Shown piece by piece: positions 1 through 6,179 of a DNA stretch of 20,473 nucleotides. A program made the position numbers and the translations under genes. Numbering within the stretch: position 1 is the stretch's first letter; the number at the start of each line of letters is the position of its first letter. The stretch lies in contig DEKS01000085.1 of assembly GCA_002354005.1 (NCBI GenBank), positions 21,680-42,152 on the forward strand. The letters run 5' to 3'. Source of the stretch: Bacteroidales bacterium UBA2716. GTDB taxonomy: Bacteria > Bacteroidota > Bacteroidia > Bacteroidales > UBA932. The notes beneath the pieces were generated by a model, which saw nothing but the letters and a program-made list of their open reading frames with translations, ran no database searches and had not been told where the DNA came from.

Positions 1-1500
1 GGTTCCGACGAACTCATGGAGAAGTTCTTCGAGACCATGGAACTCACCACGGACGAGATCCGCGAAGGTCTGCGCCTGGGCCTGCAGAAGGGAGAGACCA
101 TCCCGGTGTTCTGCGTGGCCGCCAAGGAAGACTTGGGCGTAAAGCGCCTCATGGAATTCACCGTGAACGTGGTTCCTTCTCCTTTTGGCAAGGAAGAGCC
201 CACCGTGGACGGCGGCACCATCAAGTGCGACCCTGCCGGCCCCGTGGCCCTGTTCATCTTCAAGACCTCCGTGGAACAGCACCTGGGTGAGGTTTCTTAC
301 TTCAAGGTGATGAGCGGTACCCTCAACGAGGGCGCAGACCTCATTAATCCGGAAACAGGCAACAGTGAGCGCCTTTCCGCCATCTACGCCGTGGCCGGCT
401 CCAAGAAGGAAAAAGTGTCCCAGATTGCCGCCGGTGACATTGGCTGCGTCATGAAGCTCAAAGCCGGTAAAACAGACGTTACCCTGGCCCAGAATGGCGT
501 AGAGGCCATTAAGCACATGGTGTTCCCGGATGCCAAGTACCGCTGCGCCGTAAAGGCCGTGGACAAGAACGACGAGGCAAAGGTGGGCGATGCCCTCAAC
601 AAAATTGCCGCCCAGGATCCCACCATCGGCGTGGAATATTCCAAGGAACTGCGCCAGACCATCCTCACCGGCATGGGCGAGCAGCACATCAACTACGTGA
701 AGTGGAGAGTCACCAACGAGTTCAAGCAGAACATCGAGCTCTATGCTCCCAAGGTGCCCTACCGTGAAACCATCACCAAAATTGCTACGGCCCAGTATCG
801 TCACAAGAAACAGTCCGGCGGCGCCGGTCAGTTCGGTGAGGTACACCTGCTGGTTTGCCCGTACGTAGAGGGTCAGGAAGCTCCCAAGAACTTCAAGATC
901 GACGGCAAGGATGTGGTGTTCAACTTCAAGAGCCAGGACATCACGGACCTGGAGTGGGGTGGCAAGTTGGAGTTCTACAACTGTGTTGTGGGTGGCTCCA
1001 TCGACCTTTCCTTCATGCCCGCTATCCTGAAGGGTATCAAGAGCAAGATGGAAGAAGGCCCGCTCACCGGTTCCTACGCCCGCGACATCCGCGTGTACGT
1101 ATATGACGGTAAGATGCACCCGGTAGACTCCAAGGAAATCGCCTTCATCATTGCCGGTCGTAACGCCTTCAAGGAGGCCTTCCGCAATGCAGGTCCCAAG
1201 ATCCTGGAACCCATCTACAATGTGGACATCTTCACCCCGAACGAGTATGTAGGCCCTTGCATGAGCGACCTCAACACCCGTCGCGGCATGATTATGAACC
1301 AGGACATGGAGAAGGGCTTCACCGTGCTCCACGCCCGCGTTCCGCTGGCAGAACTGTACCGCTACTCCACCGTCCTGAGCTCCCTCACCGGTGGTTCCGC
1401 CACCTTCCAGATGAAGTTCGCGGAGTACGTACAGGTTCCGGCCGATGTCCAGACCAAACTGCTGGCAGAATACGCTGCCCAGGAGCAGGAAGAGGACTAA
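1..1500 (+). CDS. fusA: Elongation factor G paralogue, 5'-truncated by the window edge
   Basis: This is the C-terminal 499 residues of an EF-G-type translocation GTPase; the reading frame is open from base 1, so the start and the GTP-binding motifs lie outside the window. The visible part starts near the end of the G domain (PVFCVAAKEDLGVKRL). It continues through domain II (PAGPVALFIFKTSVEQHLGE), domain III (GMGEQHINYVKWRVTNEF), domain IV (HKKQSGGAGQFGEVHLLV) and domain V (LEPIYNVDIFTPNEYVGP, then SDLNTRRGMI). EF-G moves tRNA and mRNA through the ribosome by GTP hydrolysis. Many Bacteroidetes carry a second EF-G of about 720 residues. The divergent domain V ending (SLTGGSATFQMKFAEYVQVP) and acidic tail suggest this is that paralogue rather than the canonical copy; that assignment is inference. 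It is followed by its own terminator. Confidence 0.93.
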   Translation, partial: GSDELMEKFFETMELTTDEIREGLRLGLQKGETIPVFCVAAKEDLGVKRLMEFTVNVVPSPFGKEEPTVDGGTIKCDPAGPVALFIFKTSVEQHLGEVSYFKVMSGTLNEGADLINPETGNSERLSAIYAVAGSKKEKVSQIAAGDIGCVMKLKAGKTDVTLAQNGVEAIKHMVFPDAKYRCAVKAVDKNDEAKVGDALNKIAAQDPTIGVEYSKELRQTILTGMGEQHINYVKWRVTNEFKQNIELYAPKVPYRETITKIATAQYRHKKQSGGAGQFGEVHLLVCPYVEGQEAPKNFKIDGKDVVFNFKSQDITDLEWGGKLEFYNCVVGGSIDLSFMPAILKGIKSKMEEGPLTGSYARDIRVYVYDGKMHPVDSKEIAFIIAGRNAFKEAFRNAGPKILEPIYNVDIFTPNEYVGPCMSDLNTRRGMIMNQDMEKGFTVLHARVPLAELYRYSTVLSSLTGGSATFQMKFAEYVQVPADVQTKLLAEYAAQEQEED

Positions 1501-1525
1501 GCCTGCAACATTGTTGCTTTTCTAT

Positions 1526-1562
1526 ACGGATGGAGGTATTTTTCACCCCCGTCCGTTTTTTT
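1526..1562 (+). terminator. Intrinsic terminator of the EF-G gene
   Basis: ACGGATGGAGG pairs with CCCCCGTCCGT (one A-C mismatch, one G-U pair) around a short AT-rich loop. The stem is followed directly by a run of seven T on the plus strand. It sits 26 bases after the EF-G stop codon. Confidence 0.8.
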
Positions 1563-1573
1563 GTCCCTTGTTT

Positions 1574-1668
1574 GCTGGTCGGCAAACGGTTCACGGTCAG
1601 CTATTTACGAAAAATCCTCGGCTCTTTTTGCGCCGAGGATTATAAGCATCTCGTTGATTGTCAAATGG

Positions 1669-1680
<12 letters not shown>
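1574..1680 (+). repeat. 107-bp hairpin repeat, copy 1
   Basis: First of three gap-free 107-bp copies in this window. The ends are inverted (GCTGGTCGG at the left, CCGACCAGC at the right) and the centre is a hairpin with the stem AATCCTCGGC/GCCGAGGATT and a 9-nt loop. By hand count it matches copy 2 (4579-4685, opposite strand) at 92 of 107 positions. It lies between the convergent EF-G and ohrR genes. Its right end overlaps the ohrR coding sequence: the terminal GCTGGTCGGTAA, read on the minus strand, encodes the last three residues (AGR) and stop of OhrR. No transposase is nearby. It is MITE-like or REP-like in organisation; its mobility is unproven. Confidence 0.85.
1608..1643 (-). terminator. 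Terminator hairpin of the ferritin-like/gpx/ohrR operon (inside repeat copy 1)
   Basis: On the minus strand the central hairpin of repeat copy 1 (stem CCTCGGC/GCCGAGG extended by A-T pairs) ends in ATTTTTCG. It lies about 25 bases past the ohrR stop, so it can serve as the operon terminator. It may also back up the EF-G terminator on the plus strand. Confidence 0.6.
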
Positions 1681-2120
<440 letters not shown>

Positions 2121-2121
<1 letters not shown>

Positions 2122-2735
2122 TAGAGCATAGCTTCTACTTCCTGGGCGAAGTCCTTGGGTTCGGCCACGGGAGCAAAGCGCTTAACGATTTTACCGTCGC
2201 GGGACACCAGGAACTTGGTGAAGTTCCACAGGATGTCGCTGTCCTTTTCCACGCTCTTGCTCAGGCCTTTGAGCAGCTTCTGGGTGGCTTTGGCCTTGAG
2301 GCCTTTGTACTCCTCAGTGGGAGCCTGGGCCTTCAGGAACTCGAAGATGGGCTCTGCATTGGCACCGTTCACATCGGTCTTGGCCATGAGGGGGAAAGTG
2401 ACGCCATGGTTCAGGCGGCAGAACTCTTCAATTTGCTCATTGGAACCGGGTTCCTGGCCGGCGAACTGGTTGCAGGGGAAGCCAATCACCACCAGGCCTT
2501 TGTCCTTGTACTGCTGGTACAGGGCCTCCAGGCCGTCGTACTGCGGGGTGAAACCACACTTGGAAGCGGTGTTCACAATGAGGAGCACCTTGCCTTCATA
2601 GTCCTTGAAGTCCACTTCCTTGCCCTTGTTGTTCAGGGTTTTGAAATCGTAAATACTTGCCATGTCTTGTTCGTTTTGTGCGCAGGCTCCAAGGCCCAGA
2701 AGGGCCAGGAGCAACGCGAGTATAAGCTTTTTCAT
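2121..2735 (-). CDS. Thioredoxin-type glutathione peroxidase, lipoprotein
   Basis: A 204-residue peroxidase of the GPx family with a lipoprotein signal (MKKLILALLLALLGLGAC, lipidated Cys18), so it is membrane-anchored outside the cytoplasm. The peroxidatic Cys60 is in NTASKCGFTPQY (Cys, not selenocysteine). The rest of the catalytic tetrad is Gln94 (FAGQEPGS), Trp170 and Asn171 (ILWNFTKF). Cys88 lies in GFPCNQF. Cys106 (EEFCRLN) matches the resolving Cys of thioredoxin-dependent GPx enzymes such as yeast Gpx3, so the reductant is probably a thioredoxin-like protein rather than glutathione. The gene starts inside the stop codon of the ferritin-like gene (TAATG) and runs into ohrR, giving a three-gene peroxide-defence operon. 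Confidence 0.92.
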
Positions 2736-3190
2736 TACAGCTGCTTGACCAGCCAGTTCTGCAGGCCGATGAGCTCGATGAGGTCCAGCTGCTCCTGCAT
2801 CCAGTACATGTCTTCTTCCTCGTCCTGATAATAGCCCTTCATGAGGTCATAGGTGGTCATATCCTCGGCCAGCGAGAGGGTCACCTGACCCAGCACGGGC
2901 ACTTCCTTCACGGAAACGGCGAGGTCCGCCTTCAGGAATTCGACCACATCCTTGTAGATGGTCTGTGCGGGCGTGGCTTCCACTTTGGCTTCACCGCCCA
3001 GGTCGATGATGCGGGCCACCATCTTGTCCACCCACTCGGCTTCTTCTTTGGAGTGGTCGGCATACTTCTCGGCCAGTTTGTTCAGTCCCATGGAGGCGAA
3101 AACCTGGCTCTGTACTTTGTGCTGACGGGACTGTGCGCTGAGGCCGGTAGCATAGGCCTGCAGGACTTGAATGGAGTTTTGTGCGTTCAT
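2735..3190 (-). CDS. Ferritin-like (bacterioferritin/Dps-related) protein with altered metal site
   Basis: A 151-residue four-helix ferritin-like protein. The C-terminal stretch LDLIELIGLQNWLVKQL closely resembles the last helix of bacterioferritin, and the second helix ADHSKEEAEWVDKMVARIIDLGG matches the bacterioferritin helix carrying Glu51 and His54. The ferroxidase ligands are only partly kept: the helix-A Glu is absent, the His54 position is Trp53, and the His130 position is Asp (DEEEDMYW). The haem-binding Met position is Ala. It may therefore bind iron differently, or protect by another mechanism. The start at 3190 was preferred over an in-frame ATG at 3244 because the latter would place the promoter inside the gene. 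First gene of the operon with gpx and ohrR. Confidence 0.75.
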   Translation of the reverse strand: MNAQNSIQVLQAYATGLSAQSRQHKVQSQVFASMGLNKLAEKYADHSKEEAEWVDKMVARIIDLGGEAKVEATPAQTIYKDVVEFLKADLAVSVKEVPVLGQVTLSLAEDMTTYDLMKGYYQDEEEDMYWMQEQLDLIELIGLQNWLVKQL

Positions 3191-3215
3191 GGTGTGTTGT
3201 ATTTTGTGTTTATTT

Positions 3216-3267
3216 ATATCGTTCACGATGCAAAGATACGACAATTGTTTTATATCGCAAGCGATAT
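3216..3267. promoter_or_regulatory. Candidate OhrR operators around the operon promoter
   Basis: Three palindromes surround the promoter. ATATCGC-AA-GCGATAT (3252-3267) is a perfect 7+7 inverted repeat covering the -33 region. ACAATTGT (3241-3248) lies in the spacer and resembles OhrR half-sites. ATCG-T-TC-A-CGAT (3218-3229) lies just downstream of the -7 element. The arrangement suits repression by the operon's own OhrR, but no binding consensus for this group was available to compare. Confidence 0.4.
3231..3260 (-). promoter_or_regulatory. Bacteroidetes-type promoter of the ferritin-like/gpx/ohrR operon
   Basis: On the minus strand there is a -7 element TATCTTTG (3231-3238) and a TTG (3258-3260) separated by 19 bases, matching the Bacteroidetes sigma factor consensus TTTG-N19-21-TAnnTTTG. 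The leader to the ATG at 3190 is about 35-40 bases. The palindrome ACAATTGT (3241-3248) lies between the two elements. Confidence 0.7.
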
Positions 3268-3281
3268 TTCAAAAAATTTAC

Positions 3282-3321
3282 AAAAAAATAATCCCATACG
3301 CTACCGGACGTACAGGATTAT
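3282..3321 (-). terminator. Intrinsic terminator after the Cys-rich lipoprotein gene
   Basis: On the minus strand ATAATCC pairs with GGATTAT, with an inner TACG/CGTA pairing, followed by a run of T. It starts 10 bases after the stop codon at 3331 and separates the redox pair from the peroxide operon downstream. Confidence 0.8.
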
Positions 3322-3330
3322 CTAAATGAG

Positions 3331-3561
3331 TTACTCCTCGTGACAAGTGGAGCAAGCATATCCACTGGAACGGCAGCCCTCCATTGTTGACCAGCAGGTA
3401 CCATGATTGTCATTATACCTATATCCGCAGCACGATTTGGTCTGGGAACAATAATAAGGTTTGTCCGGGTTTGTGCATTTTTTTGATTTTGTGCAGCCTA
3501 GCAGGGCAATGCCAAGGAGCAAAATAACAAGAAGACCGGCAAATAGTTTTTTCTTTTCCAT
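3331..3561 (-). CDS. Small cysteine-rich lipoprotein
   Basis: A 76-residue protein starting at MEKKKLFAGLLV, with a lipobox at IALLGC (lipidated Cys23). An in-frame ATG at 3606 is rejected because it lies inside the upstream gene and would bury the signal peptide. The mature part is only 54 residues and has eight cysteines besides the lipidated one: a KKC, a YYC, an adjacent CC pair, then TC, GC, AC and TC. Four disulfides are possible. No enzyme motif is visible and I do not recognise the family by name. It begins 11 bases after the stop of the MauE-thioredoxin fusion, so the two are almost certainly co-transcribed. It is a natural candidate substrate or redox partner of that fusion. Its GC content is clearly lower than that of the flanking genes. 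Confidence 0.8.
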   Translation of the reverse strand: MEKKKLFAGLLVILLLGIALLGCTKSKKCTNPDKPYYCSQTKSCCGYRYNDNHGTCWSTMEGCRSSGYACSTCHEE

Positions 3562-3572
3562 AATATATAGAA

Positions 3573-4478
3573 TTAAAGATTTTCCAAATAGGCCTTGCGG
3601 AACCACCAGGAACTGGGGACGCCGCCTTCTACAACAAACTCTATCTTTCCCTTACGGATATACAGAAGAGTGGGGACGGTCTGGGTAAGGCCACTTAAGG
3701 CATCGTCAACCTGTACCCGCTGGAAAGGAAGGTGGTAATAGCTGCCTATTTCCGCATTTTTATCTTCATTTACAGCCAGGCCTATCACCCGGTCGCACAC
3801 GGAGGAATCCTGATATTCCAGCAGGGCAGGAATGCCGTTTATGCAGCTTACACAGGTATAGGAAAAGACATACAATGTGTACGTGGAATCCGGACTCATG
3901 TCCACGAATTGCGGAAGCGGCGTTTGGGAGACATCCATGCCAATCAAGGGGTGTCTGCGGGGCATCCGCTCTTTAAAAGACTGAGGAAGCGAAAAAGTAT
4001 AACCGCTGAAAAAGACAGTAAGGGCCAGGCAGGCTGTCCAAATGCCAAGCGCCAGTGAAGCCGGGGCCGCGGCACGCCCTTTCTCCATGCCGATAATCAG
4101 CAGGAAAAGAAGAATGGCATTCCTGAGGTAAGTGGCCCATACCGGCAAAGAAACCAGGTTCAGGTTGCCAAAACATCCGCAGTCTTTGATTCCATTGAAC
4201 GTGTTCCCATAAAAGAACGCTCCCGTGAACACAATGAGCATCCCAATCCCCACCCATGAAACAACGCGGGGATACATATCCAGCACCAGGGCGATTCCAA
4301 CCCCCATCTCTGCAATGACGATGACCGGAGCCAGCAAGGCGCTCCAGAAGAAACCATACGAGACGATAAGGTTGCCGAAGTTCTCCACGTCCATCAGCTT
4401 TCCAAAAGCGGAGACAATGAAGAGTACTCCCACTAAAAGCCGGACAAAATAACGAATCGACGGATTGGCAATGCGCAT
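3573..4478 (-). CDS. MauE/DoxX-type membrane protein fused to a thioredoxin-fold domain
   Basis: A 301-residue inner-membrane protein. Residues about 8-160 hold four to five hydrophobic helices of the MauE/DoxX type, with the hallmark cysteine pair Cys100/Cys102 in KDCGCFGN. Residues about 175-300 form an extracytoplasmic thioredoxin-like domain with CVSC (Cys209, Cys212) after a beta strand (TLYVFSYT) and the cis-proline motif TVPTLLY (Pro269). MauE proteins take part in disulfide chemistry during maturation of Cys-rich periplasmic proteins. By analogy this fusion may pass electrons between a membrane carrier and the thioredoxin domain; this is inference. It is followed after 11 bases by a Cys-rich lipoprotein, a plausible client. 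The GC content is lower than that of its neighbours, which could indicate acquisition. Confidence 0.87.
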   Translation of the reverse strand: MRIANPSIRYFVRLLVGVLFIVSAFGKLMDVENFGNLIVSYGFFWSALLAPVIVIAEMGVGIALVLDMYPRVVSWVGIGMLIVFTGAFFYGNTFNGIKDCGCFGNLNLVSLPVWATYLRNAILLFLLIIGMEKGRAAAPASLALGIWTACLALTVFFSGYTFSLPQSFKERMPRRHPLIGMDVSQTPLPQFVDMSPDSTYTLYVFSYTCVSCINGIPALLEYQDSSVCDRVIGLAVNEDKNAEIGSYYHLPFQRVQVDDALSGLTQTVPTLLYIRKGKIEFVVEGGVPSSWWFRKAYLENL

Positions 4479-4540
4479 CTGGAAAAGTGTTATAATGTGC
4501 GAAAATACAAATACTTGTCAAATAAAACAAAAAATAAATA

Positions 4541-4548
4541 CAAAGATA
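4541..4548 (-). promoter_or_regulatory. Candidate -7 element upstream of the MauE-thioredoxin gene
   Basis: TATCTTTG on the minus strand matches the Bacteroidetes -7 consensus and lies 62 bases upstream of the ATG. No TTTG is found at the expected -33 distance, because that region is occupied by the duplicated ohrR tail next to repeat copy 2. The promoter may thus have lost or changed its -33 element. Confidence 0.4.
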
Positions 4549-4591
4549 CCGGACGACCTCATCCACACCCTGTCCTCCGCTGGTCGGTAAC
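4549..4591 (+). pseudogene. Duplicated 3' end of ohrR (remnant)
   Basis: Read on the plus strand this encodes DDLIHTLSSAGR followed by TAA, the same residues that end the OhrR protein at 1669-1704. Twenty-four bases outside the repeat (4555-4578) are identical to ohrR, and 28 of 30 match out to about 4549. Nothing upstream resembles the rest of ohrR, so it is not a functional gene. It looks like flanking DNA carried along with repeat copy 2, or the remnant of a lost ohrR paralogue. Confidence 0.75.
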
Positions 4592-4685
4592 CGTTTGAAA
4601 ATCAACGAGATGCTTATAATCCTCGGCGCAAATGGAGCCGAGGATTTTCTGTAAATGGCTGACTATAAGCTACTTGTCGACCAGC
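4579..4685 (-). repeat. 107-bp hairpin repeat, copy 2
   Basis: Same 107-bp element as copy 1, in the opposite orientation and without gaps (92 of 107 positions match). The ends read GCTGGTCGG and CGACCAGC, and the central stem is CCTCGGC/GCCGAGG (hairpin about 4618-4646). It lies between divergent genes, upstream of both the MauE-thioredoxin gene and the btuG promoter. The duplicated ohrR tail adjoins it at 4549-4578, so the block shared with copy 1 is about 137 bases. Confidence 0.85.
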
Positions 4686-4748
4686 ACTTGTGGCCCGTCA
4701 GCCACTGCCACCATGCACATACTAACGCACAATATTCCTCTTTTTTCG

Positions 4749-4756
4749 TATCTTTG
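4749..4756 (+). promoter_or_regulatory. -7 promoter element of the B12 operon
   Basis: TATCTTTG fits the TAnnTTTG consensus and directly precedes the cobalamin riboswitch, so transcription should begin at about 4760. No clear TTTG is seen 19-21 bases upstream. Confidence 0.6.
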
Positions 4757-4951
4757 CAGGCAGATACAGGTGCCTTCATAAAAGGCTCAAAAGGGAAGCC
4801 GGTGAGAGGCCGGAACTGTGCCCGCAGCTGTGTTATCCGGAACGGCTCCGCATCCGTTGCCATTGGGGACAACCCTGAGAAGGCCGGGGCCGGGAGAAGT
4901 CAGAAGACCTGCCTGCATCCAGTTGAGTATCCGGGCTCGGGGACAAGCCGG
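4755..4951 (+). ncRNA. Cobalamin riboswitch
   Basis: A class I-type cobalamin aptamer. In order: GGTGCCTTC (4769-4777), the core AAAGGGAAGCCGGTG with GAGGCCGGAACTGTGCCCGC, then the B12 box AGTCAGAAGACCTGCC (about 4899-4914). The outer P1 stem can be formed by TGCAGGCAG (4755-4763) with CTGCCTGCA (4909-4917), although the 5' arm overlaps the -7 element, so only its inner part may be transcribed. Downstream is a hairpin CCGG(G)CT/AGCCGG (4931-4951) with no T-run, ending 25 bases before the btuG ATG. That suggests control of translation initiation rather than termination. Adenosylcobalamin or a related corrinoid would switch off the BtuG-BtuB uptake genes. Confidence 0.95.
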
Positions 4952-4976
4952 TGCGTTAACGTAAATACCTTATTCT

Positions 4977-6179
4977 ATGAAAAAAGCCCTGTTGCTTTTC
5001 ACTTTTGGCGTGCTCAGTGTTGTAGCCTGCCGGAAAACCTTTGTGCCGGGAACCCCCACCAAAGATGCCTCCCTGGAGGGAGAAAGCGTGAGCGTGGCGG
5101 AGTTCCCTGCCGATGTTAAAAAGATTTTTGTGCTCAATGAAGGCCAGATGGGCGCCAACAACGCCACGCTGGATTTCCTTCGCCGGAGCGACGGTCAGTA
5201 CATTACCGGTGCGTTCAAGAAAATGAACCCTTCTGCTGCGGCCGGCCTGGGCGATGTAGGCAACGACATCGCCATCCATGACGACAACGTGTGGATGGTC
5301 ATTAACAACTCCGGCCTGGTGGAGGTGGTTTCCGCCGCGGACGAGACAGAACTTGCCACCATCGAGATTCCTACGCCCCGCGCCATTGCCTTTGACGACA
5401 AATACGCCTACGTAACCTCCTGGGCGGGCGCTTTTGCCACCTACGAAGGCTACGAGGTCACCGATTCCGCCAACCCCAAGGGCTGTGTTTACCGCATTGA
5501 TCTGAATACTTACAAGACAGCCGGCACCGTGGAAGTGGGCTATCAGCCGGAAGGCATCGCCTATTACGGCGGAAAGCTGTACGTGGCCAATTCCGGCGGC
5601 ATTTCCAGCCAGCTGCCGCCCTTGTACGCCTACGACAATACGGTGAGCGTCATCGACACCAAAACCTTTGCCGTGACCCGGACCGTGGAAGTGCAGGTGA
5701 ACCTGAAAAACGTGTATGCGGATGGTAAAGGGCACATTTTTGTGAGCACGCTGGGCAACTATTTTGATGTGCATTCCGGCTTGTACGTGTTCCTGGCCGA
5801 TGCTCCGGACCAGGTGACGCACGTGACGCGCGATTTTCTCAAGCACACGCACGTGAGCTGCTCCTTTGCGCTGGGGGACGAGGTATACTGTATCGGCACG
5901 GAAAACGAATTTGCCTTTAATGAGAAGCATGTGTACACGTTGTGGTCCTACAATGCCGTAAAGAACAAGTTGAGTTTGTATCCTGTGGATTTGGGCGGTG
6001 TGCCCTACGGAATGGCCGTGCTGGAGGACTCCATAGGACTGCACACGCTGCTGGTGGGCGACGCCGGCGACTACTTTAATCCCGGTACCGTGACTTGCTA
6101 CCGGCTCTATGACCTGCAAGACAAAGTCTGGAGCGTGACGGCGGGCGTTTGCCCGGGTCACTTTGCTGTCTGGAAGTGA
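4977..6179 (+). CDS. btuG: BtuG-like surface cobalamin-binding lipoprotein (beta-propeller)
   Basis: A 400-residue lipoprotein: signal MKKALLLFTFGVLSVVAC with lipidated Cys18. The rest is a YncE/DUF5074-type beta-propeller with repeated blade motifs such as PRAIAFDDKYAYVTSW, PEGIAYYGGKLYVANSGG, NTVSVIDTKTFAVTRTVEV and NVYADGKGHIFVSTLG. In Bacteroides, BtuG proteins are surface propellers that bind B12 very tightly and sit on the BtuB outer-membrane receptor. The assignment rests on the fold, the lipoprotein signal, the cobalamin riboswitch directly upstream and the btuB gene directly downstream (4-base overlap). From sequence alone a generic propeller lipoprotein cannot be excluded, but the context is strong. 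Confidence 0.88.
   Translation: MKKALLLFTFGVLSVVACRKTFVPGTPTKDASLEGESVSVAEFPADVKKIFVLNEGQMGANNATLDFLRRSDGQYITGAFKKMNPSAAAGLGDVGNDIAIHDDNVWMVINNSGLVEVVSAADETELATIEIPTPRAIAFDDKYAYVTSWAGAFATYEGYEVTDSANPKGCVYRIDLNTYKTAGTVEVGYQPEGIAYYGGKLYVANSGGISSQLPPLYAYDNTVSVIDTKTFAVTRTVEVQVNLKNVYADGKGHIFVSTLGNYFDVHSGLYVFLADAPDQVTHVTRDFLKHTHVSCSFALGDEVYCIGTENEFAFNEKHVYTLWSYNAVKNKLSLYPVDLGGVPYGMAVLEDSIGLHTLLVGDAGDYFNPGTVTCYRLYDLQDKVWSVTAGVCPGHFAVWK

Noticed and set aside
3973..4605. Minus-strand frame starting in repeat copy 2 and running across the MauE gene
   Set aside because: Out of frame with the MauE-thioredoxin protein; its beginning is a reverse translation of the repeat and the ohrR tail.
4655..5119. 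154-codon plus-strand frame across the riboswitch
   Set aside because: It overlaps the cobalamin aptamer and the btuG start in another frame and has no protein features.
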